NCBI GenBank assembly: GCA_036971715.1
Contig: JAVHJL010000006.1
Span: forward strand, 2,976,001 to 3,040,000
DNA: 64,000 nucleotides
From: Arthrobotrys musiformis
Lineage: Eukaryota > Ascomycota > Orbiliomycetes > Orbiliales > Orbiliaceae
Direction: 5' to 3'
The translations under genes were made by a program, and so were the position numbers. The notes below the pieces were generated by a model. That model was given only the letters and a program-made list of their open reading frames with translations. It had not been told where the DNA came from and ran no database searches. Shown here in pieces: positions 12,723 to 23,321 of this stretch. Numbering within the stretch: the stretch's first letter is position 1; every line of letters starts with the position of its first letter.

Positions 12723-12872
12723 TATCGAAAGAGAGGAACACTGGGACCAACATAACATAACATTCAACGACTCCAACAAAGCAACATCGACAGTAACCCG
12801 CTCCGGTTACACATACATGCTGCCTGCAGATTCCTCAGTTATTATCACCAGATTCGAACTTCTTCTTCTCTA

Positions 12873-14741
12873 ATGGCAACAATGGATTTCTCTTCTCCCC
12901 TGGCTTCTATCAGCCGCACAGAGGGCAGTTGGCTCCAGCCGACACCTCTTGGTCCAAACTTCTCGTTCGGCCCTGAGAGTCCCTACACTCCTCGACTTGA
13001 TGTCAGCCAGGACTCCTCGTTCTTCGATCTCGATATGAGCATGGAGGCTTCTCCCACAGACTGCCTAGCTGCAGACCTCTCCCAGAACTTCCACATTGAC
13101 AAGACGTACGTTCCAAGGTACCTTTCTTTTACGGAGGTTTTTATACATTTCATTGACTCTGTATCTTTTGATATACTTGTAGTCCTGCATTCCCTACGCC
13201 GCGACGCTCCTTGTTCTCAAGCTTCGATAATGCTCGTAAGTTTTGCTTCTTCTTTTTCGAAAAGAAAAATCTGGTTAGGGTAGCCAGTGTTCATAGCCTT
13301 CATCGTATACAGGTCCATTGATCACAACTCCACCTCTTCACTCTTCGCCAGCATGCTCGGATATAATGGATCTTAGCCCTCTGCCGCACAAGCCAATCTT
13401 TATCAAGAATAAGTCGAAGCTTAGTGAGGTTTCGCCGGTTATGGATAGCCCCTGTCAAATGCAGCGCAAACCAAGTGCAGAGTAGGTTCCAAGTCGACGG
13501 ATAGACGTATATCATACCACTGCTTCGTTCTAACAGTCGACCTGTAGGCGCAAAAGACTACTTCAACCACGTCGCCCTTCCCAACGCACCAAGACCTTCA
13601 CGCAAAGTATCGTGTTGAAATCCGCTGGAGCCTCTAAGCTAGTGTTCGACGGTGAAGACGACGAGAAGCCATTCAGGTTTGGCAATAAGAAGGCATCTCC
13701 AATCATGGCTCTTGACGACATGTTCACCGCCTCTCCAGACGTCTCGCGTATTGGGTTGGGCCTCAAATTGAATGAAAGTCTCGGTAAACCTCGTATGCCA
13801 ATCTTCAAGGACTTGATCAGCCCCATCGAGGGTTCTCCATTGGCTGGAGCTAGCCGTCGCACTGCTGCTGTTCGAGATGGCCCACCACGTAAAATGCCAT
13901 GCCGAAGATCCCTCAGCATGTACAATAAGGCTGAGGACGTCATCTCGCCTAAGCAGAAGTTGGAGTCTAAGTTTTGCGTCGAGTCGCCGTCGCAGGTTGC
14001 TGCCCGTGAAAGCCAGGTCCTTCCATGCTTCGGAACCGAGAAGGATGTCTTGAAGAGAATCACTCGTGAGACTATGATTGACGTCCTTGACGGCAAGTAC
14101 GCCGAACAGTATGATGAGTTGAAGATCGTCGACTGCAGATTCGAGTATGAGTATGAGGGTGGTCACATTGCTGGTGCCATCAACATCAATAACACTGATG
14201 CTGTTGACAAGATCCTCTTGTCCACCAGATCTAAGGATGAGGCTGGACCAAAGAAGACTCTCTTGATCTTCCACTGCGAGTACTCAGCCCATCGTGCCCC
14301 GAGAATGTAGGTTCTTGTATCTATCCTGAGATGACTGGAAGGTCCCCCATACTAACAATATTCAATAGTGCTCATCAACTTCGATCCCGCGATCGTCACA
14401 TGAACATGCAACGTTACCCAACTTTGTTCTACCCTGAAGTATACATCCTCGACGGTGGCTACAGTGGTTTCTTCGCTGAACATAAGGATCGTTGTGAGCC
14501 ACAAAACTACGTCGGTATGGACGATTCTCGCCACAAGGCTCTCTGCGAGCGTGAGATGGGAAAGTTCCGCAAGGCAACCAAATTTGGCCGGGCTATGAGC
14601 TACACCTTCGGAGCCAATGCACCCAATGCCAACAACGACTCCCCGTCTGCCCGACGCGCCCCTCTCGGTCAAGCCTCTGTGGGCGTCAACGGTGTGCTAG
14701 CACGCCCTCGCAGTGATGGCAAGCGTCATTGCTCCTATTAA
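12873..14741 (+). CDS. CDC25: M-phase inducer phosphatase Cdc25
   Basis: Five exons: 12873-13105, 13183-13235, 13313-13481, 13548-14306 and 14369-14741, giving 528 aa. The dual-specificity phosphatase removes inhibitory phosphates from Cdk1 and triggers mitosis. The C-terminal rhodanese-like catalytic domain contains the Cx5R signature HCEYSAHRAPR, with Cys395 and Arg401; the same loop is nearly identical in fission yeast. Upstream, residues about 325-380 carry the Cdc25 'I(V)DCRFEYEYEGGHI' strand. The N-terminal half is Ser/Pro-rich with SP and TP sites (SPYTPR, SPLPHKP), typical regulatory phosphorylation sites. The fourth acceptor is the TGTAG at 13543-13547; the more upstream AACAG gives a frame that stops. 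The last intron sits immediately after the catalytic loop. The start is supported by a Met followed by family-like SP-rich sequence; Met4 is an alternative. Confidence 0.93.
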
Positions 14742-16781
14742 ATAATCCAACAAATGCATATCCTCGATGGAACTACACGGCAACGTTGGTTTCTATTCTT
14801 CGGCAGCATTAGATTCAACTGCACAACTAATCAACAACTACCTTTACGACACCAACACTAACGACTATTTGTCTTTCGGAATCGCAACGGCATAGCGTAC
14901 TATTGCATAGCATCCTTTCGGTTTTTGGTCAATTGGTCTCCCATTGGATATCTTAATTGTGGAAGACCCTTTTTATATTATTTTTAAATCCCCTACCCCC
15001 CACCCTATATTTTCCCCCACCATTTCCCCGAGCATTTGTTTTCCTTTTCCTTTTTCCTCTTCTCGACGTTCTTTCAGCGACACACTTAGAGTTTACGAAT
15101 ATGCGACAGTACTTGCCGCGACGGAGTTTTTGGCATTCAGAGCATCCTGCGTCGAACGAGTACTTAGCCATGACCTTTATTAATGACCCCAACTACACCA
15201 TATCACACTGCTCCAGCACACTATCACCCACCCCTCCTTTTTACACGGGAAATGTCCCTTTTCGAATTAACCACTTGCCGACAAACTATCGACTTCAACA
15301 ACGACGACGACAACAACGCTAACCATACTACCGGAGGGACTTCGACTTTGATTATCGAAAGAACTCACGATCACCAGAGACTTTTATCATTATACACAAA
15401 CACCACCATCACACCTTGAACTGAACCACTCAATAAGTTTCTTTTGGAAACCAGACATAGCTTCTTCATCTTGAAGCTGTTATTACTATAGCATTGGAGC
15501 ATATGGCAGAACCTTCAAGTCCGGTTCTGTGACAAAGAAACCACTCTCTATGCATACAATAAAAACCACATAAAACCCTGAACAGGTATCTTTCTTGTTC
15601 CATTTCTTGTCCGATTGTACTTTTTTTGCATCTGGAGTTCCAAACTTGTCCAATTATTGTTTGTGTGTGTTCTTGGTGTTTTGGTACCACTCTTCTTCTT
15701 CTTTCCTCTATTCCCTTATTTTCCTTTGTACAGTGTATTTTGGGTACTTTTTTGTTTTGGGTGATACCATATCTTTTTTCAAGAACTTGGTATTGTCTTT
15801 TTTTCAATCCGACTCTTGGGTTTTTGAAAGCAAGCATACTGAAGTTTTCCGTTTTGCTTTTGGTGTCATTTTGTTTCTCTCTTTTTTTATTTGCACCCAT
15901 TGTATCTGACCATTATGGCAGACCGCGGGGTTTTGATTCTTTCTCAAGCATGTAGGGCGGGTTATATGTAGTAGGCGATTTTCCTTTGTTGGATTTTGCT
16001 TTTTCCCTTTGGGTGCGAAAGAAGGCGGAGAGTGGTGATTAAACATAAGAAAAATAAGGAAGGGGGGTTTAGCCTTTGCCCCCTGCCTGGATCTCACGAT
16101 ATTGGAGGTCTGGAGGGGGACGATACTCTGTATTGTGGTGGCCCTTACCGTCCGAGGATGATGTATGTTTATGAGAACTGAATTGAATGAAATAAATATT
16201 TAAAAATTATCTCGTGGGAGTTAAGCGTGAAGTAGGACACTATAGATGGGATATATGCATCGTGGACTGGTAGTTACATGTCTTGGGGGTTGGAGGGGTT
16301 CCTATTGCCGGCCTTGGCTTTACTGAGGTGAAATCGTCTGCTTTCGAACCACCCTACGGTTATGGTTATAAACTTGATTCAATAGATGAGTCTCCTCTTC
16401 TATAACATTTTTTGATTTTATTTGATTGTTTTTTGTAGAATAAAGAGGTAGGCAGGAAATAAGACCTAACGCCCGCGATGACAATGGTAATTTATAACCC
16501 GCATGCCATGGTAATATCGACGACACAAGGTAACGAAAGACTTTTTGTTCGACATGAATTTCCTTTAAGAAGTGACGCCTGTAGAACCGTCTTGCTCTCG
16601 AAATGGAACAGAAAGGTAAAGAGCAAAACATGCATGCTAAACCACTCCATATGAAATACAAATATCACCCCAGAACCCCGATGTAAAAGGGAATAAAGAA
16701 ACAGTCAATGAAAAAAAAAATGAAAAAATGCACCACGCTAAACCCCACCGTCTAAAACAAATGACCTTTTGAAAGAGGTCT
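14742..16781. other. intergenic, T-rich, between converging genes
   Basis: Two kilobases between CDC25 and the hydrolase-like gene. Open frames around 15595-15955 encode low-complexity Phe/Ser/Leu sequence caused by T-richness and are not credible. No RNA gene or repeat family is recognised. Confidence 0.55.
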
Positions 16782-18323
16782 CTATCCCAAACTACGCCCA
16801 TCCGCGTCCGCGGTAGCTTCGGTAACAGTAGCGCTCCCATCATTAGTAAGATCCTCATCCCACCCTTTCAACAATAAATTCCCAGGAACGGAATCTTTAT
16901 CCTCGACCTTCCAAGCACTCTCGGGTCCGGAAACGGGTAATCCCGAAAAATCGACGGCTCCGATCTGTTTGAGCACGGAGGCTTGGTCCCAGTACACGTG
17001 TTCTGCGAAGACTTTCTTCGCTTTGATGCAGGCGACTATAACGATTGCGATCTCGACCGCGCGGCCGGTGGGTTTGACGCCCGGTAGCATCCAGGCGATT
17101 TCGGTCGTGTGGTCGAATCGGCAGATCATTTCGTCGACGACGCGGTCTGTTCCGATGGTACGTGAGATCTGGCGGAGGGATAGAGATGGTGGGTTCGTGG
17201 GGAGGAAGTATTCGTTGTAAAAGCGGTGGAGTTCGTTGTACCCGTTACCGCCGGCCAGAGTTGGAACCTATATGTATAGAAGAATGTTTAGTAGGTTTCT
17301 TGAGGAAGATATATGGGGAAGGGGTACTGACATGGTTGACATAGGGTTCTTTGACCATACTATCCAAAGTCCTATTCGCGTTCTTCGCAACAAACGAAGC
17401 GAGTAAATGCTCACCCCAGATCTCCTCCAGATCCAGCTGCGGGCCCAGAATCTCCCTTACAACGGCCAAGCTCCTGGTGAATGCCAATCCGTGAGTGATC
17501 GGGTTGTAGTTGATGGTCATCCTTTCGGCGAAACCCTGTTTGGCATTTTGGTAGAGTTGGAATTTCACGGCTTTGTGCTTTTTGGTGACGTCGAAGTTGA
17601 AGGGTTGGTGGTCCGGGACGTGGATGAAGATGCGACGGAGGCGTTGGGGGTATTCTTCCGAGGGGAAGGAGGACGGGAGACCGGTTGGGTAGAAAGCGAT
17701 CAGGCAGGCGAGGTTGCCGACTGGGTATAACGCGTACTCCAGTGCGATGGTTGCAGCGGAGCCGTAGGCTGTTGTGCGACCGAACCGATATCATACAAAA
17801 AATCAAATTAGACAATGCTTGTGATACTTTTGTTATGAAGCATACGCGATATGCACGATGACGTAGTGCCTTGTCCGTTGGTTTCAAAAGGAAAGTTTAT
17901 AAGTTAACAGGGGAGAGCTATTATATTACCGATGATGCAGTATTTCTCGCTATTGTCGATAGCATCGCCGATTGTCTCGAAAGCATGGATATCGGCCCTG
18001 GGGATATACTCGACCTCGTAGCCCTCTGCTCGCCATGCCGCGAGCTCGGACGGGTCGAAGTGGTCGGTATCGGCCGTGATGAAGATCCTGGGCAGGTCGG
18101 TGTACATGTTTATTGTGATACGATGGCGATGGGGCTTTGGACGGTTTGAAGAGAACAATTTGATGAGGGAGCGAAGGGATCTTGATTTCCTGGGAGGCTG
18201 TTGGGCGACGATGGCGTCGGTGGTAGCAGTGTTGATGGTGGTGGTGGTGGTGGTGGTGGCAGTGGGAGTGGGTTTGGCGGGGCGGGAGAAGAGGGAGCGG
18301 ATGTTGCACGTTGGGGTTTTCAT
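16782..18323 (-). CDS. dienelactone hydrolase-like / SnoaL-like two-domain protein
   Basis: Three exons on the minus strand: 18323-17930, 17768-17332 and 17267-16782, giving 438 aa. The first part (from Met73, RIFITADTDHFDPSELAAW...) matches the alpha/beta-hydrolase-like half of a fungal family annotated as carboxymethylenebutenolidase, with an AYGSAATIALEYA 'nucleophile elbow' region lacking an obvious catalytic Cys or Ser triad. The second part (about residues 290-420) is a SnoaL-like cone fold with ISRTIGTDRVVDEM, IAWMLPGVKPTGR and AEHVYWDQASVL. Residues 1-72 are basic, with an internal Thr run encoded by a GTG-type repeat and almost no acidic residue; they could be a mitochondrial presequence, or translation may start at Met73 (18107). 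Intron 1 is 161 bases, intron 2 is 64. Substrate unknown. Confidence 0.82.
18235..18260. repeat. GTG/CAC trinucleotide run
   Basis: Trinucleotide repeat inside the first exon of the hydrolase-like gene. In the coding frame it specifies a run of Thr residues in the N-terminal extension, so its length may vary between strains without touching the conserved domain. Confidence 0.8.
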
Positions 18324-18942
18324 TTTGTGCGTTGATCGTGTTGGAATTGGAGGATCTTATCTTATCTGATCTTATCTGATCTGAATTGGGAATAGGTCCT
18401 GGCCTCCAGGCTGCACTGAAGAGACAATGGAGGCCGGGGAGGCTAGATTTCTATGGGCATACGATGATGGGGGTGGTGATAGTGGTGAGGGGCAGGAAGA
18501 TGGGATGGAGATGGTTTTCGAGGAGAGGAGAGAAGGCTGGTCGGGGTTTAGATGAGCTGTGGTTAAGTCCGACTCCAGGTCGGTTCAATTGGGCGCGGAT
18601 ACGGCATCTTGGGCGTGTGTCTACGAGAGCGAGGGCATTGCAGCGATACCTTAAAGCGCTTTGTGGCTGTGCGCATTACTCTGCTTATGCTTGTCTCTAC
18701 TTCTTATAAGTAATACCTCCTGTACTTGAACCCCTTCTTTATAGGTTAGAGCTTTAGTGGGTATGTATATCTGGAGGGGACTTGGGGAGGGTTGATGCAG
18801 TATTTGAAGTATGTACAGTCCTTGTTTTATATCTAAGATTAGTATCTATGATTCTTGATATAAAACAAACCCTCAATTCGAGGTATGTATTGATATAGGT
18901 GAGTAAGTGTTTGGATATGTATTAGGCAAACCGAATGGTATG
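18324..18942. other. intergenic between two minus-strand genes
   Basis: Promoter and leader of the hydrolase-like gene followed by the 3' region of HEM14. It includes a duplicated TTATCTGATC unit near 18358-18380. No gene seen. Confidence 0.55.
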
Positions 18943-20797
18943 CTACGGCATATCCTTGGGAATCCAGACCTCCTCGAAAGCCCATCTCTCAAGGTTAGTC
19001 ATCGGCTTACCCCCTGCCACTCCAAACGCCGCATCTCTAGCACTCCTCACACAATCATTCAGTCCCACTCCTCCATAACTGCTTCCCGCCAGTACTACCT
19101 TCCCGCCCATTTTATCCATCAGGTCTTCGTGGACCTGTCTCAGTCTCCCCGCATGCCCGACCCCGTATTGTGGGATGCAATCTACTTGCAGCGATGCCAT
19201 TGTCTCCGCTGGTTCTTCTGTTATACCTAGATGCTGGAGGAGTACCTCCTTCGCCATTCTTATACCATCTTCTTGCAATGGGAGGGATGTGGTATTATTC
19301 CACCAGTGCCCGCCGAGCATGACTGTTACTTTTGTGCCTTTGCGTTCGTCTTGTTGTGGCATCGCATCCGAGTCGAAGATTACACCGAGTGCTCGGTGGG
19401 GGTTTTGCTCCAGCGGGACAGATTTGGGGATTAGATATCCAAAACCGGAGTAGCCTGTCATATTCGGTTTGTCGTAGAAGAGGTTGACGACCATGACTGT
19501 TACTCCTGTGGTTTCGAAGAGGGCGTCTGAGGTCCCCGGTGGGAGGAGTTTGGCGGTAGACCATGCTGGGAGGGTGGAGATGACGAAGTCGAAGGAGTTG
19601 TGGGGGGAATCGTAGCCCAGGACCTGTTTATTTATTATGCATTAGGACCAGTTACTAATTAGTATCAGGTTATTTGGGATATGATAGGTACCTCGACTTC
19701 GTTTGTTTCCTGGTTGTACTTAAGGCCGTCGACTGTCACTCCGGTCTTGATAGTAACATCGCACTCCTCTGTTACTGCCTGTTCCATCCTCCTCGTCAGG
19801 GTCTCCATCCCGCCCTTGAAAGAGTAAATACTCGTCTTCTTCAACTGATTCAGTAGCGGAGCAGTTCTAGACCCATACACTCCTTCTAACAGCTTCTCCT
19901 CAAGCAACATCTCCTGCACACCCAACATGCCTCTCGTGATGCTACCATACACCCTTTCATTCCGGTATAGAGTATGCAACAGCGCATCTGCGCTCAAATT
20001 TGCAATATCGCCGGCATAAATCCCATGAAATACCGCCGAGGCAAGGTTATTCGTCAAATTTGCTCCTAACCTTCTGGTTAAAAAGGACTCGACGGATTCA
20101 TCCTCCACATCCTTCCCTCTCTTCCAGCGGAAAATTTCGGTAAGGACGGAGGGTATGGCGCCCTTTAACACGGGCAGTTGTAACGCTTTAAACGCGCCTT
20201 GTAGGGAAGACGGTAGCTCGTTTAGGCGTTTGTCGAAGTATATGTACCGATTCTTAGCGGCGGGGGAGGTTTTGGGAACGCTGAGGATTTCTGATTGGAG
20301 GGAGAGGTGGGAGATTAGGTTTAGTGTTATGATGCCGTTGACGGTCCAAGGGCGGAGGGTGCGAGGACCGGTTTCGAAGAGGATTGACCCCTTCGAGGTG
20401 GGGATTTTGACGGAGCGGATCCAGCCGCCGGTTCGTGGGGAGGATTCAAGGAGTGTTATTGATGTCTCCGGGGAGAAGTGGGAGAGTTGGTAGGCTGCTG
20501 TTAGACCGGTTACTCCTGCGCCTGTATATTACAAAAAATAATCCAATTGATGTTAGAATGGCTGATTTAGAGAAGAAAGGGAGGGTTTTTGGAGGGAGAA
20601 GAACCCAGAATCGCGACTGACTTGGGAGGATCCCGGCGTAGGTCGGGGTGCTGCTCGACCCCGCGATGCCATTCTTCGGAGATTTGGGGGATTAGGGATT
20701 CCACCGGCTCGTCGCCCTTCTTGCCCCAGAAGGAGCGGGTGAAGCTGTGGACGTGGTGGAGCCGGAAGGGTTTTCGGTGGAGAATTGGCGGCTTCAT
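18943..20797 (-). CDS. HEM14: protoporphyrinogen oxidase (mitochondrial)
   Basis: Three exons: 20797-20605, 20521-19692 and 19623-18943, giving 567 aa. The enzyme oxidises protoporphyrinogen IX to protoporphyrin IX, the penultimate step of haem synthesis, on the mitochondrial inner membrane. The FAD-binding Rossmann motif AILGAGVTGLTAAYQL spans the first exon junction (about residues 61-76) and is followed by the LLESSPRTGGWI dinucleotide-binding continuation. The C-terminus has the family FAD-contact region VVLAGSSYGGVGLNDCV. The N-terminus (MKPPILHRKPFRLHHVHSF) is basic and acid-free, a good mitochondrial targeting sequence. Intron 1 uses a weak donor (GTTCTT), but the splice restores the GxGxxG motif exactly. 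An in-frame upstream Met exists at 20851; the downstream one gives the cleaner presequence. Confidence 0.92.
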
Positions 20798-21406
20798 GGT
20801 GGTGGAGTGGAGTGGGGTGGAGTGGGATGAGGTTGGAATTTTCTTGTGCAACGCGATCTAGTGTAACACTGCAGGGATCGAGATCAATCGATAGACGGAT
20901 TAAAGTTGAAGATAGATTTTGAAGAAGATAGATAGATAAATAGAATAGAAAATAGATAAATAGATAAATATACACTAGTATACAGTTTGTATTCGGAGAA
21001 GGTCGTGGGTATCGTCAGTATTTCAAATCGTAGGCGCCTGATAAGTCGGGATGTAGGATGAGTTTTGGTAGCAAATAAATTAATACTGTCTTGATAAAGC
21101 AGAGAATTCGTAGGTTCCAATAGGAAGAGAGTTCCAATAGTTCGAGTTTCAGAGATAAGAGGCTTCGGAATACTTGATCGTAGAGTCTTTCTTATCTTTG
21201 ATGAGTTCATAGAAGATATGGCGTAGTGACCGGACAGAGCCGTCGATTGGGCCATATTTGAGGGCATGCGCCGTATTCCCGTGCGACACGGGCCGGTGCA
21301 TACCAGAGTAGAGATTTCTTTTAAACCCAGAGGTAGCCCGAGAAGTAGGGGTAGCATTCTCAAACCTCCCGGGCCGAGGGAGGGATGCGTGTAATCAATC
21401 ACAAGA
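20798..21406. other. intergenic between HEM14 and ZIM17
   Basis: About 600 bases, with TAGA/TATT-type low complexity at 20920-20985. A long minus-strand frame across it continues into the end of ZIM17 in another frame and shows no domain, so it is not annotated. Confidence 0.5.
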
Positions 21407-21991
21407 TTACTTCTTCTCCCCATCGGCCTTCAAATCCACATCAGGCGCTGCCACTTGGTCTCCCTCCTCATCCGGTAAGATTTCAATATCTCCATCTCGA
21501 TATTTTATTCCCTTTTTGATCTTTTCGCCTTGTTCTTTCATAATATCTTCGATTGTAGTCGGGTTGTCACGGAATATCTTTAGGTGATCGGCGATGAGAT
21601 GTCGGACTTCGCATCCGGGACATTGGATGAGAACGGTGCCCTTGTGGTAGGCTTGTTTTGTGATTTTGTGGGAGGAACGGTGGGAGCATTTTTTGCAGGT
21701 GAAGGTTAGTTCATAGGAGGGCTTTTCGGCGAGCGGGAAGGAGACAGTCGACGATGGTGATGAAGTAGTATCTGAAGGTGTTGACGAGGATGAAGATGGA
21801 GGAGGGAGGATTGAAGGGGAATCATCTGAAGGAGTGGAGTATTTGCGACTGAAAGAGAATGTCGGAGGGAGGATATTTGAAGGTCTTGAACGGAAGTATG
21901 TTGGTTGGAGGGGTATCGATATGGCAGGCTTATTGGGGAGAAGCCGTCTGGTAAGAGGCCTGAGTAGGCGGGAAGATGCCGATGCCCTCAT
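21407..21991 (-). CDS. ZIM17: Zim17/Tim15 (Hep1) DNL-type zinc finger protein
   Basis: Single exon, 194 aa. It is a mitochondrial matrix chaperone partner that keeps mtHsp70 (Ssc1) soluble and supports protein import. The zinc ligands are visible as two CxxC pairs, TCKKC (Cys99, Cys102) and QCPGC (Cys124, Cys127), with the conserved HKGTVLIQCPGCEVRHLIADHL block and the DHL (DNL-type) motif at about 135-137. Residues 1-50 are Arg/Ser-rich and acid-free, a classical presequence; a Ser/Pro-rich spacer (52-85) follows. The charged C-terminal tail after about residue 140 is variable in the family. Confidence 0.93.
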   Translation of the reverse strand: MRASASSRLLRPLTRRLLPNKPAISIPLQPTYFRSRPSNILPPTFSFSRKYSTPSDDSPSILPPPSSSSSTPSDTTSSPSSTVSFPLAEKPSYELTFTCKKCSHRSSHKITKQAYHKGTVLIQCPGCEVRHLIADHLKIFRDNPTTIEDIMKEQGEKIKKGIKYRDGDIEILPDEEGDQVAAPDVDLKADGEKK

Positions 21992-23321
21992 TGTGCCTGA
22001 TACCTATATATGCTTATATGCTGTATTTACTTGTTAGTATTGAAGTTGAGGTTGGTGATGATTTTATATTGAGGAAGCAGCTAAGAGGAAGAAGAAGAGA
22101 AAGAAGAAGAGGAAGACTTTGTATTAGTCAGGAAAGAAGAAGGGAAGAAAAAAGAGAATGCGTTGTGATGAGGTTGAATGTGTTGTAGAAGGGTGAATTC
22201 GAGATGTTTGACATTTAAATATTTCCAAATCCAGCCACAAAGGAAACCACGTTCAACACCACCATGCACCATTTGATCCCATACAAGATTGACTGATGTA
22301 CGATTGAATGGTGATTAATGATTGTGACAGTTATTTCTCTTATTTGAGCTCGTGCCATGCGATACGATGGTTGGGCGTGAATGGCTTCTTCGATTATTAT
22401 ATTATATATATATTTTCCCAACCTGAACAATATGTCGGTCAGTAGGTTTGTATGTGGGTACAAGTCTGCGGGGTGTTGATTCGGAGCTAGCGGGCTCCAA
22501 TGGACGGCAGATCTCGCGTCTACCAAAAGCGCACGCCAAACCAAGCAACGAAACCACGACCTGACGACTTCTTCACCATCATCACCATTCCCCTCCATCA
22601 TCACCACCACCAGCACCGTCAATCTACTCGGGATATCAGACTTCGACATCTGGCTGGTACAGTCATCGCATTACCAACCTACTTAATTAATCACTGCCAC
22701 TGCTTCCCGCTGCTTAAGTAACTTACCAAGCCTTGTATCGATACTATCCCATCCTTCCGGCCGTCTTCCTACCATTTTTTTTCTTTTTTTTTCTTTTTTT
22801 GGGGGCCGTTACAAAGATTCATACCAAAGGAGAGGTACCAAATAACGTGCCTGCAACCTGGACCGAGCTATCTTGGCTTGCCTACACCTGCACGGACTCC
22901 ACTGGACTCCACCGGACTGCCTGACTCAAGCTTCATAGAGGAACAGGAAAAGAAGAGGAAGGAGAAGCTTGTCATATTATTCTTTCCTTCTTTCTTTTGT
23001 TCTTTTTTTTTTTTGGTGTTTCGAATACAATCGACGGGCGAATCTTCTATTCAATTCCTACTTGGGAAGCTAGGCTAGCTGCATAATAGCTACGTTATTG
23101 CTGCTGCTGCCTCCCTCCATTCTTACTGCCTCAATACTTCCAGCCTTCCGTTCGACTGCTTCGACTTCTACTCCCACTTCTTCTTCTTCGCCCCTCACTT
23201 CTACTTCTACTTCTACTTCTACTTCGGCTTCTACTTCGACTTCGACTTCGACTCTAGTTATTGTTGTTTGTATTCTTTCGGTCTATTCGTTCCAGACTTC
23301 CTTTGTTCGGAATCTTCAAAA
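21992..23321. other. divergent promoter region ZIM17 / CUL3
   Basis: About 1.3 kb between two divergently transcribed genes. It contains an A/G-rich purine stretch (22080-22160), T-rich runs (22770-22800 and 23000-23015) and a TCTACT-type hexamer repeat near the CUL3 leader. A minus-strand frame at 22215-22649 ends in a hydrophobic segment but has no recognisable family. Confidence 0.5.
23196..23254 (+). repeat. TCTACT/TCGACT hexamer repeat
   Basis: Degenerate tandem of CTTCTA and CTTCGA units in the presumptive 5' leader of CUL3, 70-120 bases before the start codon. Confidence 0.75.

Larger units (their letters stand above)
5752..12872. other. 7-kb gene-free stretch upstream of CDC25
   Basis: No frame here resembles a known protein and none is convincingly spliced. 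The longest minus-strand frame (8155-8679, 174 codons) has no recognisable domain. The stretch includes poly(A) runs (6547-6559, 9629-9660, 10358-10371), a CA-repeat near 10338, and an 18-base perfect AT palindrome near 7940. CpG dinucleotides are frequent (for example 8030-8100), so it does not look like a transposon destroyed by repeat-induced point mutation. From about 12100 on, C/T-rich sequence and the GAAA repeat look like the promoter and long 5' leader of CDC25. The remainder could be regulatory DNA, non-coding RNA or relic sequence; it cannot be decided from sequence alone. Confidence 0.6.

Noticed and set aside
13165..13283. Read-through of the first CDC25 exon as a 136-aa protein
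   Set aside because: The donor at 13106 and acceptor at 13182 restore the SP-rich family sequence and the frame of downstream exons.
15595..15955. Two Phe/Ser/Leu-rich overlapping plus-strand frames
   Set aside because: They result from a T-rich 3' region; two overlapping frames look equally 'coding', which is a sign of composition only.
20884..21423. 179-codon minus-strand frame between HEM14 and ZIM17
   Set aside because: It overlaps the end of ZIM17 in another frame and encodes low-complexity Tyr/Leu/Ser sequence from a TAGA/TATT repeat.
22215..22649. 144-codon minus-strand frame with a hydrophobic end upstream of CUL3
   Set aside because: It resembled a small membrane protein tail, but I could not match any family or find a credible first exon.
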